Below are positions 31,964-40,045 of a stretch of 64,000 nucleotides of DNA, piece after piece. The position numbers were made by a program, and so were the translations under genes. The notes below the pieces were generated by a model. The model was not told the origin of the DNA. It ran no database searches and worked only from the letters and a program-made list of their open reading frames with translations. Numbering within the stretch: position 1 is the first letter of the stretch; every line of letters begins with the position of its first letter. The DNA lies in NCBI GenBank assembly GCA_035530275.1, contig DATKVC010000013.1, positions 159,266 to 223,265 on the forward strand, read 5' to 3'. The stretch comes from CAIJMU01 sp035530275 (lineage in GTDB: Bacteria; Spirochaetota; Spirochaetia; Treponematales; Rectinemataceae).

Positions 31964-34618
31964 TCACTCGGCCTTGGCCGCCGCCTGCCTCTTTTCGATC
32001 TCGGCCTGGGCGACCGCGGTGATCGAGAGGGGCACTTGATAGGGTGAACAGGAAACGTAGTCCAAGCCGGTCTCCATCGTGAAGCGGATGTTGTCCGGAT
32101 TGGCGCCGTGCTCCCCGCAAAGGCCGGTCACGAGGCCGGGACGGCTGATCTTGCCGCGGCGCACCGAGGTCTGGATCAGGTCCTTGACCGGAGGGGTGAG
32201 GAGGGAGAAGGGATTGCCTTCGACGAGGTCGTAGGTCGAGTAATCCGGCATGAAGGAGTTGAAGTCGTCCCGGCTGATGCCCAGGGTCGTCTGCGTGAGG
32301 TCGTTCGTGCCGAAGCTGAAGAACTCAGCGTAGCGTGCGATCTCGCCCGACTGGAGGGCCGCCGCGGGCAGCTCGATCATCGTGCCGATCTTGTAGGGAA
32401 TGGCCTTGGCGCCGAGTTCCTTCCGTACCTCCTCCTCTATCTCCACGAGACCTCGGAAGGTGCGCCCCTCAATCTTCTTGCCGTAGACGATAAGCTTGAG
32501 CTCGGCCGCGTTCATGACGATCGGGATCATCACCTCGGGGCGGACGTCGACCTTTTCGGACTGGAGCTTGTAGGCGGCCTCGAAGATCGCGCGCACCTGC
32601 ATCTCGTAGATCTCGGGGTAGGTGACGGCGAGGCGGCAACCGCGGTGCCCGAGCATCGGGTTGAATTCGGCAAGGGCGTCGCAGCGGGCCTGGATCTCAG
32701 CTTTGGAGAGCTTGGCCGCGCTCTTGCGCGCGCCGAGGTGGGCGACGAAGGATTCCATTTCCGCTGCGTTGTGGGGCAGGAACTCATGGAGGGGCGGATC
32801 GAGGAGGCGGATGGTGACTTCCTTGCCCGCCATCGTCTTGAAGAGGCCGTAGAAATCCTCGCGCTGCATCACCTTGAGCTTGTCGAGGGCCTTGATCCTG
32901 TCTTCCTTCGTGTCGGCGAGGATCATCTCGCGGAAGACGTTGATGCGTTTCTCGTTGAAAAACATGTGCTCCGTGCGGCAGAGACCCACGCCTTCGGCTC
33001 CGAAGAGGAGGGCGAGGGCGGCGTCGCGGGGGCTGTCGGCGTTGGCGCGCACGTGGAAATGCCCCATCTCGTTTTTCGCGAGGCGGATGAAGTCGAGGAG
33101 ACCCGAATCCTCGGGTTTGGGCTCGATGAGATTGGCCTTGCCGAGCCAAACCTGGGGCTTGCCGTAGAAGGGCACGTTGATGGTGATGTATTCGCCCTCG
33201 GCGAAGGCGATCTCTCCGATCGTGGCCTTCTTGCCGCGTATCTTCATCTCGGGCTTGACGAGGGAGACCTTGCCATACTGGCGGGCGACGACGGAGGCAT
33301 GGGCCGAGAAGCCCCCTTCGCAGGACAGGACGCCAGTGGCCACCTCGATGGCCTTCACGTCTTCGGCGAAGGTGGAGGGCATGACGAGGAGCATGCGCTT
33401 GTCCTCGCCCTTCTGCTGGGCGGCGCGATGGGCCTCAAGGAGGGACTCGGTGCTGAAGTAGACCCTGCCTATGGCGGCGCCCGGAGCGCCCGCGATGCCG
33501 CCGATGACCCCCGGGAGCTTTTTCACGCTCGCCAGATCGACTATGGGATGGAGGATTTCGTTAAGGCGGCCAGGAGCGATGGATTGGACGACGAAGGTCT
33601 CGCTGACGATCTTTCGCGAGGCCAGATCGAGGAGGAGCTTGAGGTCGGCCTGGGTGCTCTTGGCCACGACCTGGCGCTGCTCGATGAGCCAAAGCTTCCC
33701 CTTCTCGATGGTGAAGCGGATCTGCCTGATCTCCTTGTGCCTGTCCTCGAGCTTGCGTGCGATCTTGTCGAGTTCCTTGAGATAGGCGGCGTCGATGTCG
33801 TTGATGTCCTTGCCCGATGCGCCTAATTCATTGAAGCGTTCCTGGTAGAACTCGCCCTGGAGCTTTCGCTCTCCCGTCACGATGTCGCGGGTGTAGAAAT
33901 CACCCGAGGAGGAGTTCTTGCCATAGTTGCCGTAGACCATGGGCTGGACGATCAAGGCCGTATCCTCGGCGTCCTGCTCGTCCAATCTGATGAGCTTCGA
34001 CACGAGAGAAAGGATGGCGCCGTACTGGGCGCGAGCGCTGTCGAAGAAGCCGGCGGGGAGGCTTTGCGCGTATTCGTCCATGAGGGCCGATGCGGCCTTG
34101 GCGGTTTTGGCGCCTTCGAGTCCCTTCGCCGCCTTCGCGACGATGAGGGCAAGGGCTTCCTTGTCCTTCGTCCGGCCCTCGATCTCGGCTATGCGCTCCT
34201 CGATGGAAAGCACGCCGCGGGCGAGGAAATGGACCTCGTTGGCCGCGAAGGCAGGGCCGACATTGGCGGAGAAGGCCTCGACCGTGTCCTTGGCGAGCCC
34301 GAAATTGTGCAAAGTCGGCCAGTTGGAGACGGCCAGATTCGGCGACACCACGACCTTGAGGAGGAGGGGATTCTTCGCGTCGCCGACCTTCTTTCCTACC
34401 AGCTCCTCGATCTTTTCGAGGGCGGGCAGGAGATAGGACGAAGCCTTGGGATCGTCGAGCTTCGCAGCCGCGTTGGCGTCCACGATGAAACCGGGGAGGA
34501 TCGGCAGGCCGAGCTCCGCGAATTCCATCGCCTGCCTTCCGCGCTGGCCAAGCTTGTCGATATCGACGCCTTTCCTGACCGAAAGGCTCTGGCTGAAATA
34601 ATGGATATTGTCTTTCAT
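31964..34618 (-). CDS. ppdK: Pyruvate phosphate dikinase homologue with divergent ATP-grasp domain
   Basis: The 884-residue protein is PPDK-like over its full length. PEP side is intact: LCRTEHMFF, EFNPMLGHRGCRLA, GTMIELPAAAL, FSFGTNDLTQTTLG and the catalytic Cys in GLDYVSCSPYQVP (about 856). The phospho-His domain reads GGFSAHASVVAR (His about 438), where canonical PPDK has GGMTSHAAVVAR. The N-terminal ATP-grasp domain is altered: LGQRGRQA replaces GGKGANL, and the SVRSGA loop carrying a key Arg reads KVVVSPNLA. GEFYQ and IEQRQ retain the later acidic and Gln/Arg positions. It may thus be a poor ATP enzyme. It sits 26 bp downstream of a gene with a possible HPr-like tail. ATG 34618 has AAAGG upstream. 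Confidence 0.82.
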   Translation of the reverse strand: MKDNIHYFSQSLSVRKGVDIDKLGQRGRQAMEFAELGLPILPGFIVDANAAAKLDDPKASSYLLPALEKIEELVGKKVGDAKNPLLLKVVVSPNLAVSNWPTLHNFGLAKDTVEAFSANVGPAFAANEVHFLARGVLSIEERIAEIEGRTKDKEALALIVAKAAKGLEGAKTAKAASALMDEYAQSLPAGFFDSARAQYGAILSLVSKLIRLDEQDAEDTALIVQPMVYGNYGKNSSSGDFYTRDIVTGERKLQGEFYQERFNELGASGKDINDIDAAYLKELDKIARKLEDRHKEIRQIRFTIEKGKLWLIEQRQVVAKSTQADLKLLLDLASRKIVSETFVVQSIAPGRLNEILHPIVDLASVKKLPGVIGGIAGAPGAAIGRVYFSTESLLEAHRAAQQKGEDKRMLLVMPSTFAEDVKAIEVATGVLSCEGGFSAHASVVARQYGKVSLVKPEMKIRGKKATIGEIAFAEGEYITINVPFYGKPQVWLGKANLIEPKPEDSGLLDFIRLAKNEMGHFHVRANADSPRDAALALLFGAEGVGLCRTEHMFFNEKRINVFREMILADTKEDRIKALDKLKVMQREDFYGLFKTMAGKEVTIRLLDPPLHEFLPHNAAEMESFVAHLGARKSAAKLSKAEIQARCDALAEFNPMLGHRGCRLAVTYPEIYEMQVRAIFEAAYKLQSEKVDVRPEVMIPIVMNAAELKLIVYGKKIEGRTFRGLVEIEEEVRKELGAKAIPYKIGTMIELPAAALQSGEIARYAEFFSFGTNDLTQTTLGISRDDFNSFMPDYSTYDLVEGNPFSLLTPPVKDLIQTSVRRGKISRPGLVTGLCGEHGANPDNIRFTMETGLDYVSCSPYQVPLSITAVAQAEIEKRQAAAKAE

Positions 34619-34644
34619 GACCTTTCCTTTTCCTTCCGCCCGAC

Positions 34645-35733
34645 TTAGAAGAGGACCATGACCGAATTGACCGGTCCGCGCAGGAAGGCCTCGTACATGC
34701 GGCTCGCGCCCTGGGCTAGATATCGCTGAAGCTTGGCGACGTCGGAGATTTCGTCGCCGGCGACGGCGAACTGGATCGTCGAACCGTGTTTCACCTTGCC
34801 CCATTTGAAGAGGGCGTTGAGGTTGGTGATGCGCTCGCCGTCATAATAGACGAGGACGGTGAGGTCGGGATGCTTCGAATTGTAACTTGCGATGATGCGC
34901 TTCCAGGCCTCGACGTTGCCGTTGTGAAACAGCTCGTTCGTGACGGGAACCGAGTACATGGGCGTCATCTTGCTGCCCGGCTTGATCGCGCGTTCGGCTT
35001 CGACGGCGGGCTTGTGCTCCGGCTCGGGAGCCGCCGCTTCCACGGTCGCAGCCGGCGCCTTGACCGCGGCCTTCGCCTTGGACGGAACGCCCTTTGCCGC
35101 GGCCTTGGCTGCTGTCGCCGTGGCGGCCTTAGCCGTGGCGGCCTTATCCGCCTTGCCTTTGGCGGGCTTGCCTTCGGCCGAAGCCGCCTGCTTGTAGGCG
35201 CAGTCGCCTTTCAAGAATTCGGCCTTCGGCTTGATGGTCTTGCCCGAAAAAAGTTCGATAACCGCTCGCGCCGTGGCGTCGAGAAGGGCAGGATCGCCCT
35301 CCTTTGCAAAGCGGCCGGCCCAAACAGTCATGAGCTCCGAACGGTTGACGCGGTTGATGGTGGAGATCCGCGCCTTATTTTTCGGATTCACGACCAGGAC
35401 GCCGAGGTCGGGGTGGTGATAGACGACGACGAGATCCACGCCGTTCCAGCCCGAGACTTCCTCAGCGATCGCGGCTATGTCCGTGGCCGCCCCCCTGAGG
35501 TTGGCCGCGACGGCCCTATACCCGTACTTGTCGCCGAGTACCATCGAAACGACGGCGGGAAACTGGTCTTTCGAAAGGCTTCCCTGGTCGCCAAGCTCGG
35601 CGAGAACGTCGGCTAGGTTTTCCTTGTCCGCCACCCTGTCGAGGATGCCAAGGGTCGATTTGATGTGCCGGACACTTGCGTTGAAGCCCGCCCTGTCGGC
35701 AAGGCCTTCGAATTGTGTGGTCATAGCCTTCAT
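34645..35733 (-). CDS. Unknown protein with Ala/Lys-rich linker and possible HPr-like C-terminal domain
   Basis: The 362-residue protein has three parts: an unrecognised N-terminal domain (1-185), an Ala/Lys/Pro-rich linker (about 188-245, histone-tail-like) and a C-terminal domain. Around residues 258-335 the C-terminal part (YSVPVTNELFHNGN ... YYDGERITNLNALFKWG ... GSTIQFAVAGDE) follows the order of an HPr fold, with a His near 270 where HPr has its phospho-His. The Arg that follows His in HPr is missing, so the match is visual and tentative. ATG 35733 follows GGAGG. It is between cfpA and the PPDK-like gene, in one transcription direction. Confidence 0.5.
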   Translation of the reverse strand: MKAMTTQFEGLADRAGFNASVRHIKSTLGILDRVADKENLADVLAELGDQGSLSKDQFPAVVSMVLGDKYGYRAVAANLRGAATDIAAIAEEVSGWNGVDLVVVYHHPDLGVLVVNPKNKARISTINRVNRSELMTVWAGRFAKEGDPALLDATARAVIELFSGKTIKPKAEFLKGDCAYKQAASAEGKPAKGKADKAATAKAATATAAKAAAKGVPSKAKAAVKAPAATVEAAAPEPEHKPAVEAERAIKPGSKMTPMYSVPVTNELFHNGNVEAWKRIIASYNSKHPDLTVLVYYDGERITNLNALFKWGKVKHGSTIQFAVAGDEISDVAKLQRYLAQGASRMYEAFLRGPVNSVMVLF

Positions 35734-35750
35734 GATCGAACATCCTCCTT

Positions 35751-35792
35751 GAAAAGAAAAGGGCCGCCCGATCAAAGTTTGATGGGCGGCCC
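35751..35792 (-). terminator. Terminator/attenuator between cfpA and the HPr-like gene
   Basis: On the minus strand GGGCCGCCCATCAAA pairs with TTTGATCGGGCGGCCC (one bulge), followed by TTTTCTTTTC. The ribosome site of the next gene begins right after the T-run, leaving no room for another promoter, so downstream genes depend on read-through. A second hairpin at 35831-35849 lies between it and the cfpA stop. Confidence 0.8.
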
Positions 35793-35830
35793 GCGAGTCA
35801 CGAACGAATAGATCGATCTGAGCCGGAAAG

Positions 35831-35849
35831 GACCAGCCCTTTGCTGGCC
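35831..35849 (-). terminator. Small hairpin after cfpA
   Basis: GGCCAGC pairs with GCTGGTC (one G-T pair) around AAAGG on the minus strand, followed by CTTTCC. It is a weak terminator candidate 20 bases after the cfpA stop. Confidence 0.4.
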
Positions 35850-35868
35850 CTCCCGGGGCTCAAGGGGA

Positions 35869-37917
35869 TCAAACCTCCCTCAGACCGCCTTCGTCGCGGC
35901 GTCCGCGCTTCGCGGCCGGTTTGGCCGGGGCCGTCTTCGCCTTTGCGTCGACGACGCCCTTGGCGGGAGCCCTTCGGCGCGCAGGGGCGGGTGCCGCCTC
36001 CGCGGTCGTCTCGGGCAGGGCGGGCTCGGCATTGAGCATGCTCAAGTAGTCGTTGGCGGGACCGCCATGGGCCGGCTCCTCGGTCGGGTTGGTCGAGAAG
36101 CTCTGGGCGAGGTCCTCGCGGACGGTCGAACGGCGGCGGCTGAAGCCGGCGAAGGCCGCGTCCTGGAAGCCCTTCGACACGCCGTGGAGGAACTCGTTGA
36201 GCACGTTGGCCATGCCGTCGAGGGTGGCCTTCTTGCGTTTGATCGAGCAGATGTCCACGTCGAGGAGGAGTCCCGGTTGGACATGGTAGGGGTTGATCAT
36301 GTAATCAAACTTGTCGAACTCCTTCTGGAGGAAGGTAAGCCTCTCCTCCATCACACGGCGCTCGATGGGGTACTGGTAGGTGTACATAGACTTGAGCTTG
36401 TCGACCATGAGGATGAGGCGTTTGCGGAGCTTGTCCTTCTCGAAGAGGTAGGTGCGGTTCATCTTCTCGACGTCGGTCTCCGCGGGCTTCACGAAGGAGA
36501 TCTCGTCCCAGACCTTCTCGATGTCCTCGTAGAGGGGCTCGCCGGTCTTGGCCTTGATGCGCGAGCGGATCTTGCCCTTGTAGATATTAGAAAGATCCTT
36601 GAAGTCGGTGACGCGCTTGAGGAATTTGGAATCCTCATACTTCATCTCGAGAACGTCCCAGAGATGGGCGACCTCGGTCTCGAAGCTCTTGAGCTGGACG
36701 TCGTAGGCCTTGCGCTCCTCGATGAGCTGGGCGTTGTCGTAGTACTGGAGTCGGATCTGGTAGCGCTCGTCGGGAAGGACGGCGGTGTTGGTGTCCTCGT
36801 ACTCGCGGATGAAGAGGAGGCGGGCGTTCTTGAGGTTTTCGATGTACTGGTAGCCCATCTTGGAGGTGTCGAGGATCGAGGTGATTGAGTTGACGGCCGT
36901 GTTGTAGCCGCGATTGCGGATGTTCTCGATGTCGACGATCTTCTTGAGGTTCTCTCGGACGTTCATCTGGTCGAAGGTGGAGGGATCGATCTCGGCACGG
37001 AGATTGTTGATCCTCTCCATGAGGTCCTTCGCGATGATGCTGTAGCGCTTGGACTTGGGATTCTCGGTATCGTCGTCGGTGAAGTCCTTCACGTGGTTGA
37101 TCTTCTCGAAGATGATCTCCGTGTCGCCCATCTCCTCCTTGCCGGCGTCGACGAGGCGATCCTTCACCTTGTCGATCTCCTTGTCGATCATGTCGATCAG
37201 GTGCTTGGAGATGAGATCCTTGATGAGGTACTCGACGGTGACCTGATAATGGAAGATCGGGCTGATGAGTTCGGAATCGAGGATGTTGACCGAGAGCTTG
37301 ACGTCGGTGACGGTCTTGGGCTTGTAGATGTTGTCCTTGAAGGCGCACTTGACGACGGAATAGGCGTTCTCGCCGCGGATGAAGGCGCCGACATCGGTCT
37401 TCTGCCGAAGGAGGGCGTTGGTCAGGTTCTCGAGCTCGTTGATTCCGCGCTGGATGTGGCCCTGGAGGTGGCCGAACATGTTGACCATCGACTTCTCGAC
37501 TTCGCCGGTGTTGAACTTGTCGGCGCCGCCGACCTGGTCGAGGAGCTCGGCGATTTCCTTGGGCGTGTAGCGCGCCAGGCCCTTCATCTCTTCCTTGTCG
37601 ATGAAGTTCCTGACCTTCTTCACCATCTCGTCCTCGGTGGTGACCATGAAGCGGTTGAACATGTTCTGGTAATTCTGATTGAAGTAGTTGTAGAGCTTTT
37701 CCTTGACGCCGCCCATCACGTCGAGGCGCTCGAGGACTTCCTTGGGAAGGCGCGCGTTCAAGTGGTGGAGAACCTTGTTGGTCTCCTCTTCGAGAAGCTG
37801 ATTCGTCTCGCGCTGCTGGTCACGACCCTCCTGGGCCAAGGAATTACGGGAGCCGACCGCGCTCGGCTTCTCGGGATGAAATACATTAGGACTCTTGGGA
37901 AGATCTATCGCGCCCAT
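35869..37917 (-). CDS. cfpA: Cytoplasmic filament protein A
   Basis: The 682-residue protein matches spirochaete CfpA, which forms the ribbon of cytoplasmic filaments running under the periplasmic flagella. Length fits (about 678 in T. pallidum, from memory), as does the N-terminus with DLPKSPNVFHPEKPS, and the body is mostly charged coiled-coil sequence (KEVLERLDVMGGVKEKLYNY, IEERKAYDVQLKSFETEVAH). The last 60 residues form an Ala/Pro/Arg/Lys-rich tail (ARRRAPAKG, AKPAAKRGRR) that looks disordered and basic. ATG 37917 follows AGGAGA. Loss of CfpA in T. denticola affects cell division and nucleoid segregation (established). Confidence 0.9.
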   Translation of the reverse strand: MGAIDLPKSPNVFHPEKPSAVGSRNSLAQEGRDQQRETNQLLEEETNKVLHHLNARLPKEVLERLDVMGGVKEKLYNYFNQNYQNMFNRFMVTTEDEMVKKVRNFIDKEEMKGLARYTPKEIAELLDQVGGADKFNTGEVEKSMVNMFGHLQGHIQRGINELENLTNALLRQKTDVGAFIRGENAYSVVKCAFKDNIYKPKTVTDVKLSVNILDSELISPIFHYQVTVEYLIKDLISKHLIDMIDKEIDKVKDRLVDAGKEEMGDTEIIFEKINHVKDFTDDDTENPKSKRYSIIAKDLMERINNLRAEIDPSTFDQMNVRENLKKIVDIENIRNRGYNTAVNSITSILDTSKMGYQYIENLKNARLLFIREYEDTNTAVLPDERYQIRLQYYDNAQLIEERKAYDVQLKSFETEVAHLWDVLEMKYEDSKFLKRVTDFKDLSNIYKGKIRSRIKAKTGEPLYEDIEKVWDEISFVKPAETDVEKMNRTYLFEKDKLRKRLILMVDKLKSMYTYQYPIERRVMEERLTFLQKEFDKFDYMINPYHVQPGLLLDVDICSIKRKKATLDGMANVLNEFLHGVSKGFQDAAFAGFSRRRSTVREDLAQSFSTNPTEEPAHGGPANDYLSMLNAEPALPETTAEAAPAPARRRAPAKGVVDAKAKTAPAKPAAKRGRRDEGGLREV

Positions 37918-37953
37918 AGGTTCTCCTTATTTGGCGTAAAGGCCAATTTCTGC

Positions 37954-37959
37954 ATTATA
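37954..37959 (-). promoter_or_regulatory. Consensus -10 box of cfpA
   Basis: A perfect TATAAT on the minus strand gives a predicted start near 37948 and a leader of about 30 nt with AGGAGA. No good -35 hexamer is visible at 16-18 bp, suggesting activator help or another sigma factor. Confidence 0.5.
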
Positions 37960-38090
37960 GTAGGCAGAGCCGAGTTGAAATGTAAAGACTTGGCGAAAAT
38001 TTATGGGATGCTATTTTCACATAATATGGAAGAAAACATGCCGAGCGTTGCCGTGGCGACGAAGGCCGCGCAGCGCGGAAAGGATTGGCC

Positions 38091-38978
38091 GTGAGCGTCG
38101 ATGGCAGATTGAGGATGGCGACCTTTGTCGCCGCGATGGCCTTTGCCGGACTTTTAACCGTCCATGGCGAGAACCGCCCGGGAACCATCGACGAGATAAT
38201 CCTCGTCGACAAGTCGCTGTCGATGAGGGCGACTTTCGGCGAGGTGAAGAATTTCGCGGCGAGCGATCTCATCTCCACCCTCCTCGTACCCGGCGACAGG
38301 CTCATCATCGAGGATTTCTTCGGCAAGGTGGAGAGGCTCTACGGGGGCACGATCAGATCCGAGGCGGACAAGGCGGAAGCGATACGAAAGCTCGAGTCGA
38401 TCGTCGCTGACGGGGCCTACACGGACATCGGCGCGGCCCTCGACAAGGCCGAGTCCGACCTTCAGGAGCTCGGCAACCCGGATAGACCCAAGTATGTCGT
38501 GCTCCTCACCGATGAGCGTCAGGAAGCCCCCCCCGGGTCCCGCTACGTATCGGCCGATTACCGCCTGCGCCATCCGGCCCTCACCTACGTGAGGCGCATC
38601 GACAAGGGCGCCTATCGGGAGATCATCGTCGGCCTCGACGTGGGAGCCAGGGTGGACCAGGCCGCGCCCGGCATCATGAGGCTCCTCGACAAGCCGCCCT
38701 CGAGGAGCGACGCCGACTTTCCGCCCCTTCCCCCGGGCAGCTCCCCTGAACTTTCGCTGGGTGAAACGGGCGGAGGAGGAGGCGCGGTCGCCACGTACCC
38801 GGCCGACAAGGCCGGCTCCGCGGAGAGCGGCGTCGGAGCGGCGGCAAAGTCAGGCGGATCGACCCTCTTCGTCATCCTCATCCCGATTTTGGCCGTTGTC
38901 GTCCTTGCGGGGGCGGCTGGTGGGACACTAGTATTTCTGAGAAGACGAAATCGCGACAGGGAGATGCATGACTCTTGA
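38091..38978 (+). CDS. Secreted, membrane-anchored von Willebrand factor A protein
   Basis: The 295-residue protein has an N-terminal signal-like segment (ATFVAAMAFAGLLTVHG), a vWA domain with the metal-binding DKSLSM (DxSxS, Asp about 40) and LLTDERQ, a Gly/Ser/Pro-rich spacer and a C-terminal membrane anchor (LFVILIPILAVVVLAGAAG) before RRR. It is thus exposed on the outside of the inner membrane. GTG 38091 has GGAAAGG seven bases upstream. It is divergent from cfpA and overlaps the next gene by 11 bp. T. pallidum TP0750, a vWA protein near cfpA, is the probable counterpart (from memory). Confidence 0.78.
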   Translation: MSVDGRLRMATFVAAMAFAGLLTVHGENRPGTIDEIILVDKSLSMRATFGEVKNFAASDLISTLLVPGDRLIIEDFFGKVERLYGGTIRSEADKAEAIRKLESIVADGAYTDIGAALDKAESDLQELGNPDRPKYVVLLTDERQEAPPGSRYVSADYRLRHPALTYVRRIDKGAYREIIVGLDVGARVDQAAPGIMRLLDKPPSRSDADFPPLPPGSSPELSLGETGGGGGAVATYPADKAGSAESGVGAAAKSGGSTLFVILIPILAVVVLAGAAGGTLVFLRRRNRDREMHDS

Positions 38979-39987
38979 AGAGGCGGCCGGCTACATCCGG
39001 ACCTTCGACAGCTTCGTCCTCGCCTCGCACGATGGTCCCGACGCCGACGGCTTGGGTGCCGCCTACGCCCTCACCATCATGCTCGAAGGCCTCGGCAAAC
39101 AGGCCCGCCTCGTCTTTTTCGAAGCGCCCTCCCGTCGACTCGCCTTTATCGACAAAAGGGGATGGTTCGATCGCGTCCAAGAGTCGACCGAACTTCCCTT
39201 CGCCCCGGAGAGAACCTGCGCAATCGTCGTCGACACCCACGACTTCGCCTTCCTCGGCTCGAGGATGGAAGGCCTCGTGCGTTCGGCCAAGGGCCTTCTC
39301 GTCATCGATCACCACGAAATCAAGGGACAGCTCGAAGAGGGTTTTGTCGTCGACTCGACGGCCTCGAGCAGCTGCGAGATGGTCTGGCGCCTCGCCTCGA
39401 TCCTCGGAGCCTCCTTGAGCCTCGACGCGGCTGAGGCGATATTCGCCGGCATCGTCTTCGACACGGGGTCCTTCGCCTATCCGAAGACCAGTGTTACCAC
39501 CTTCGCCTGCGCCCTCGATCTTGTTCGGTTGGGCGTCAAGCCCTACGTCATCCACGGTCGCGTCTACGAATCCGGAACCGTGGCCTCCCTCCTCCTCGAA
39601 CGAGTCGTCCTCGGCAGCCTCGACCTCGAGCTCGGCAAGCGTCTGGCCTTCCAGATAATGAGGCTCGCCGATCTCGAAGCCACCGGTTCCCTGTACGAAG
39701 ACGCGGAAGGCTTCGTCAACACGCCCCTCAAAAGCGCCGAAGTCGAGGTCTCGGTCCTCATCAAGGAAAACAGCGAAGGGCGCTGGCGTTGCTCGCTCCG
39801 GTCGAAGGGAAAGGTCAATGTCGCGAGGATAGCGCATGGCTTCGGTGGAGGCGGCCATTGGACCGCCGCGGGCTTCACCTCGACCTTGCCTCTTGAAGAG
39901 CTGAAATCGGCCGTGTTACAAAACATCGAAGCGGCCTTCGTCACGCCCCAGGGTCGCGAGGAGCCAAGGCCCGCCGCGACCCCGTGA
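38968..39987 (+). CDS. DHH/DHHA1 phosphoesterase, NrnA-like
   Basis: The 339-residue cytoplasmic enzyme of the NrnA/oligoribonuclease group degrades nano-RNAs or pApA/pAp. Motif I is SHDGPDADGLGA, the middle Asp in VVDTHDF, the DHH motif VIDHHEI (about 114) and a C-terminal DHHA1 domain with FGGGGHWTAAG. The start ATG 38968 with GGGAG upstream lies within the 3' end of the vWA gene. Nothing visible separates an RNA from a cyclic-dinucleotide-product role. Confidence 0.87.
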   Translation: MTLEEAAGYIRTFDSFVLASHDGPDADGLGAAYALTIMLEGLGKQARLVFFEAPSRRLAFIDKRGWFDRVQESTELPFAPERTCAIVVDTHDFAFLGSRMEGLVRSAKGLLVIDHHEIKGQLEEGFVVDSTASSSCEMVWRLASILGASLSLDAAEAIFAGIVFDTGSFAYPKTSVTTFACALDLVRLGVKPYVIHGRVYESGTVASLLLERVVLGSLDLELGKRLAFQIMRLADLEATGSLYEDAEGFVNTPLKSAEVEVSVLIKENSEGRWRCSLRSKGKVNVARIAHGFGGGGHWTAAGFTSTLPLEELKSAVLQNIEAAFVTPQGREEPRPAATP

Positions 39988-40045
39988 CGGTCGCGCCCCA
40001 GGGCTTGGCGCATCCGGGCGCATCGGGATATTCCCTCGGAGCTCC

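Noticed and set aside
32108..33826. 572-codon plus-strand frame opposite the PPDK-like gene
   Set aside because: Repetitive Leu/Glu/Asp composition and no recognisable domain; the minus-strand protein is clearly PPDK-like.
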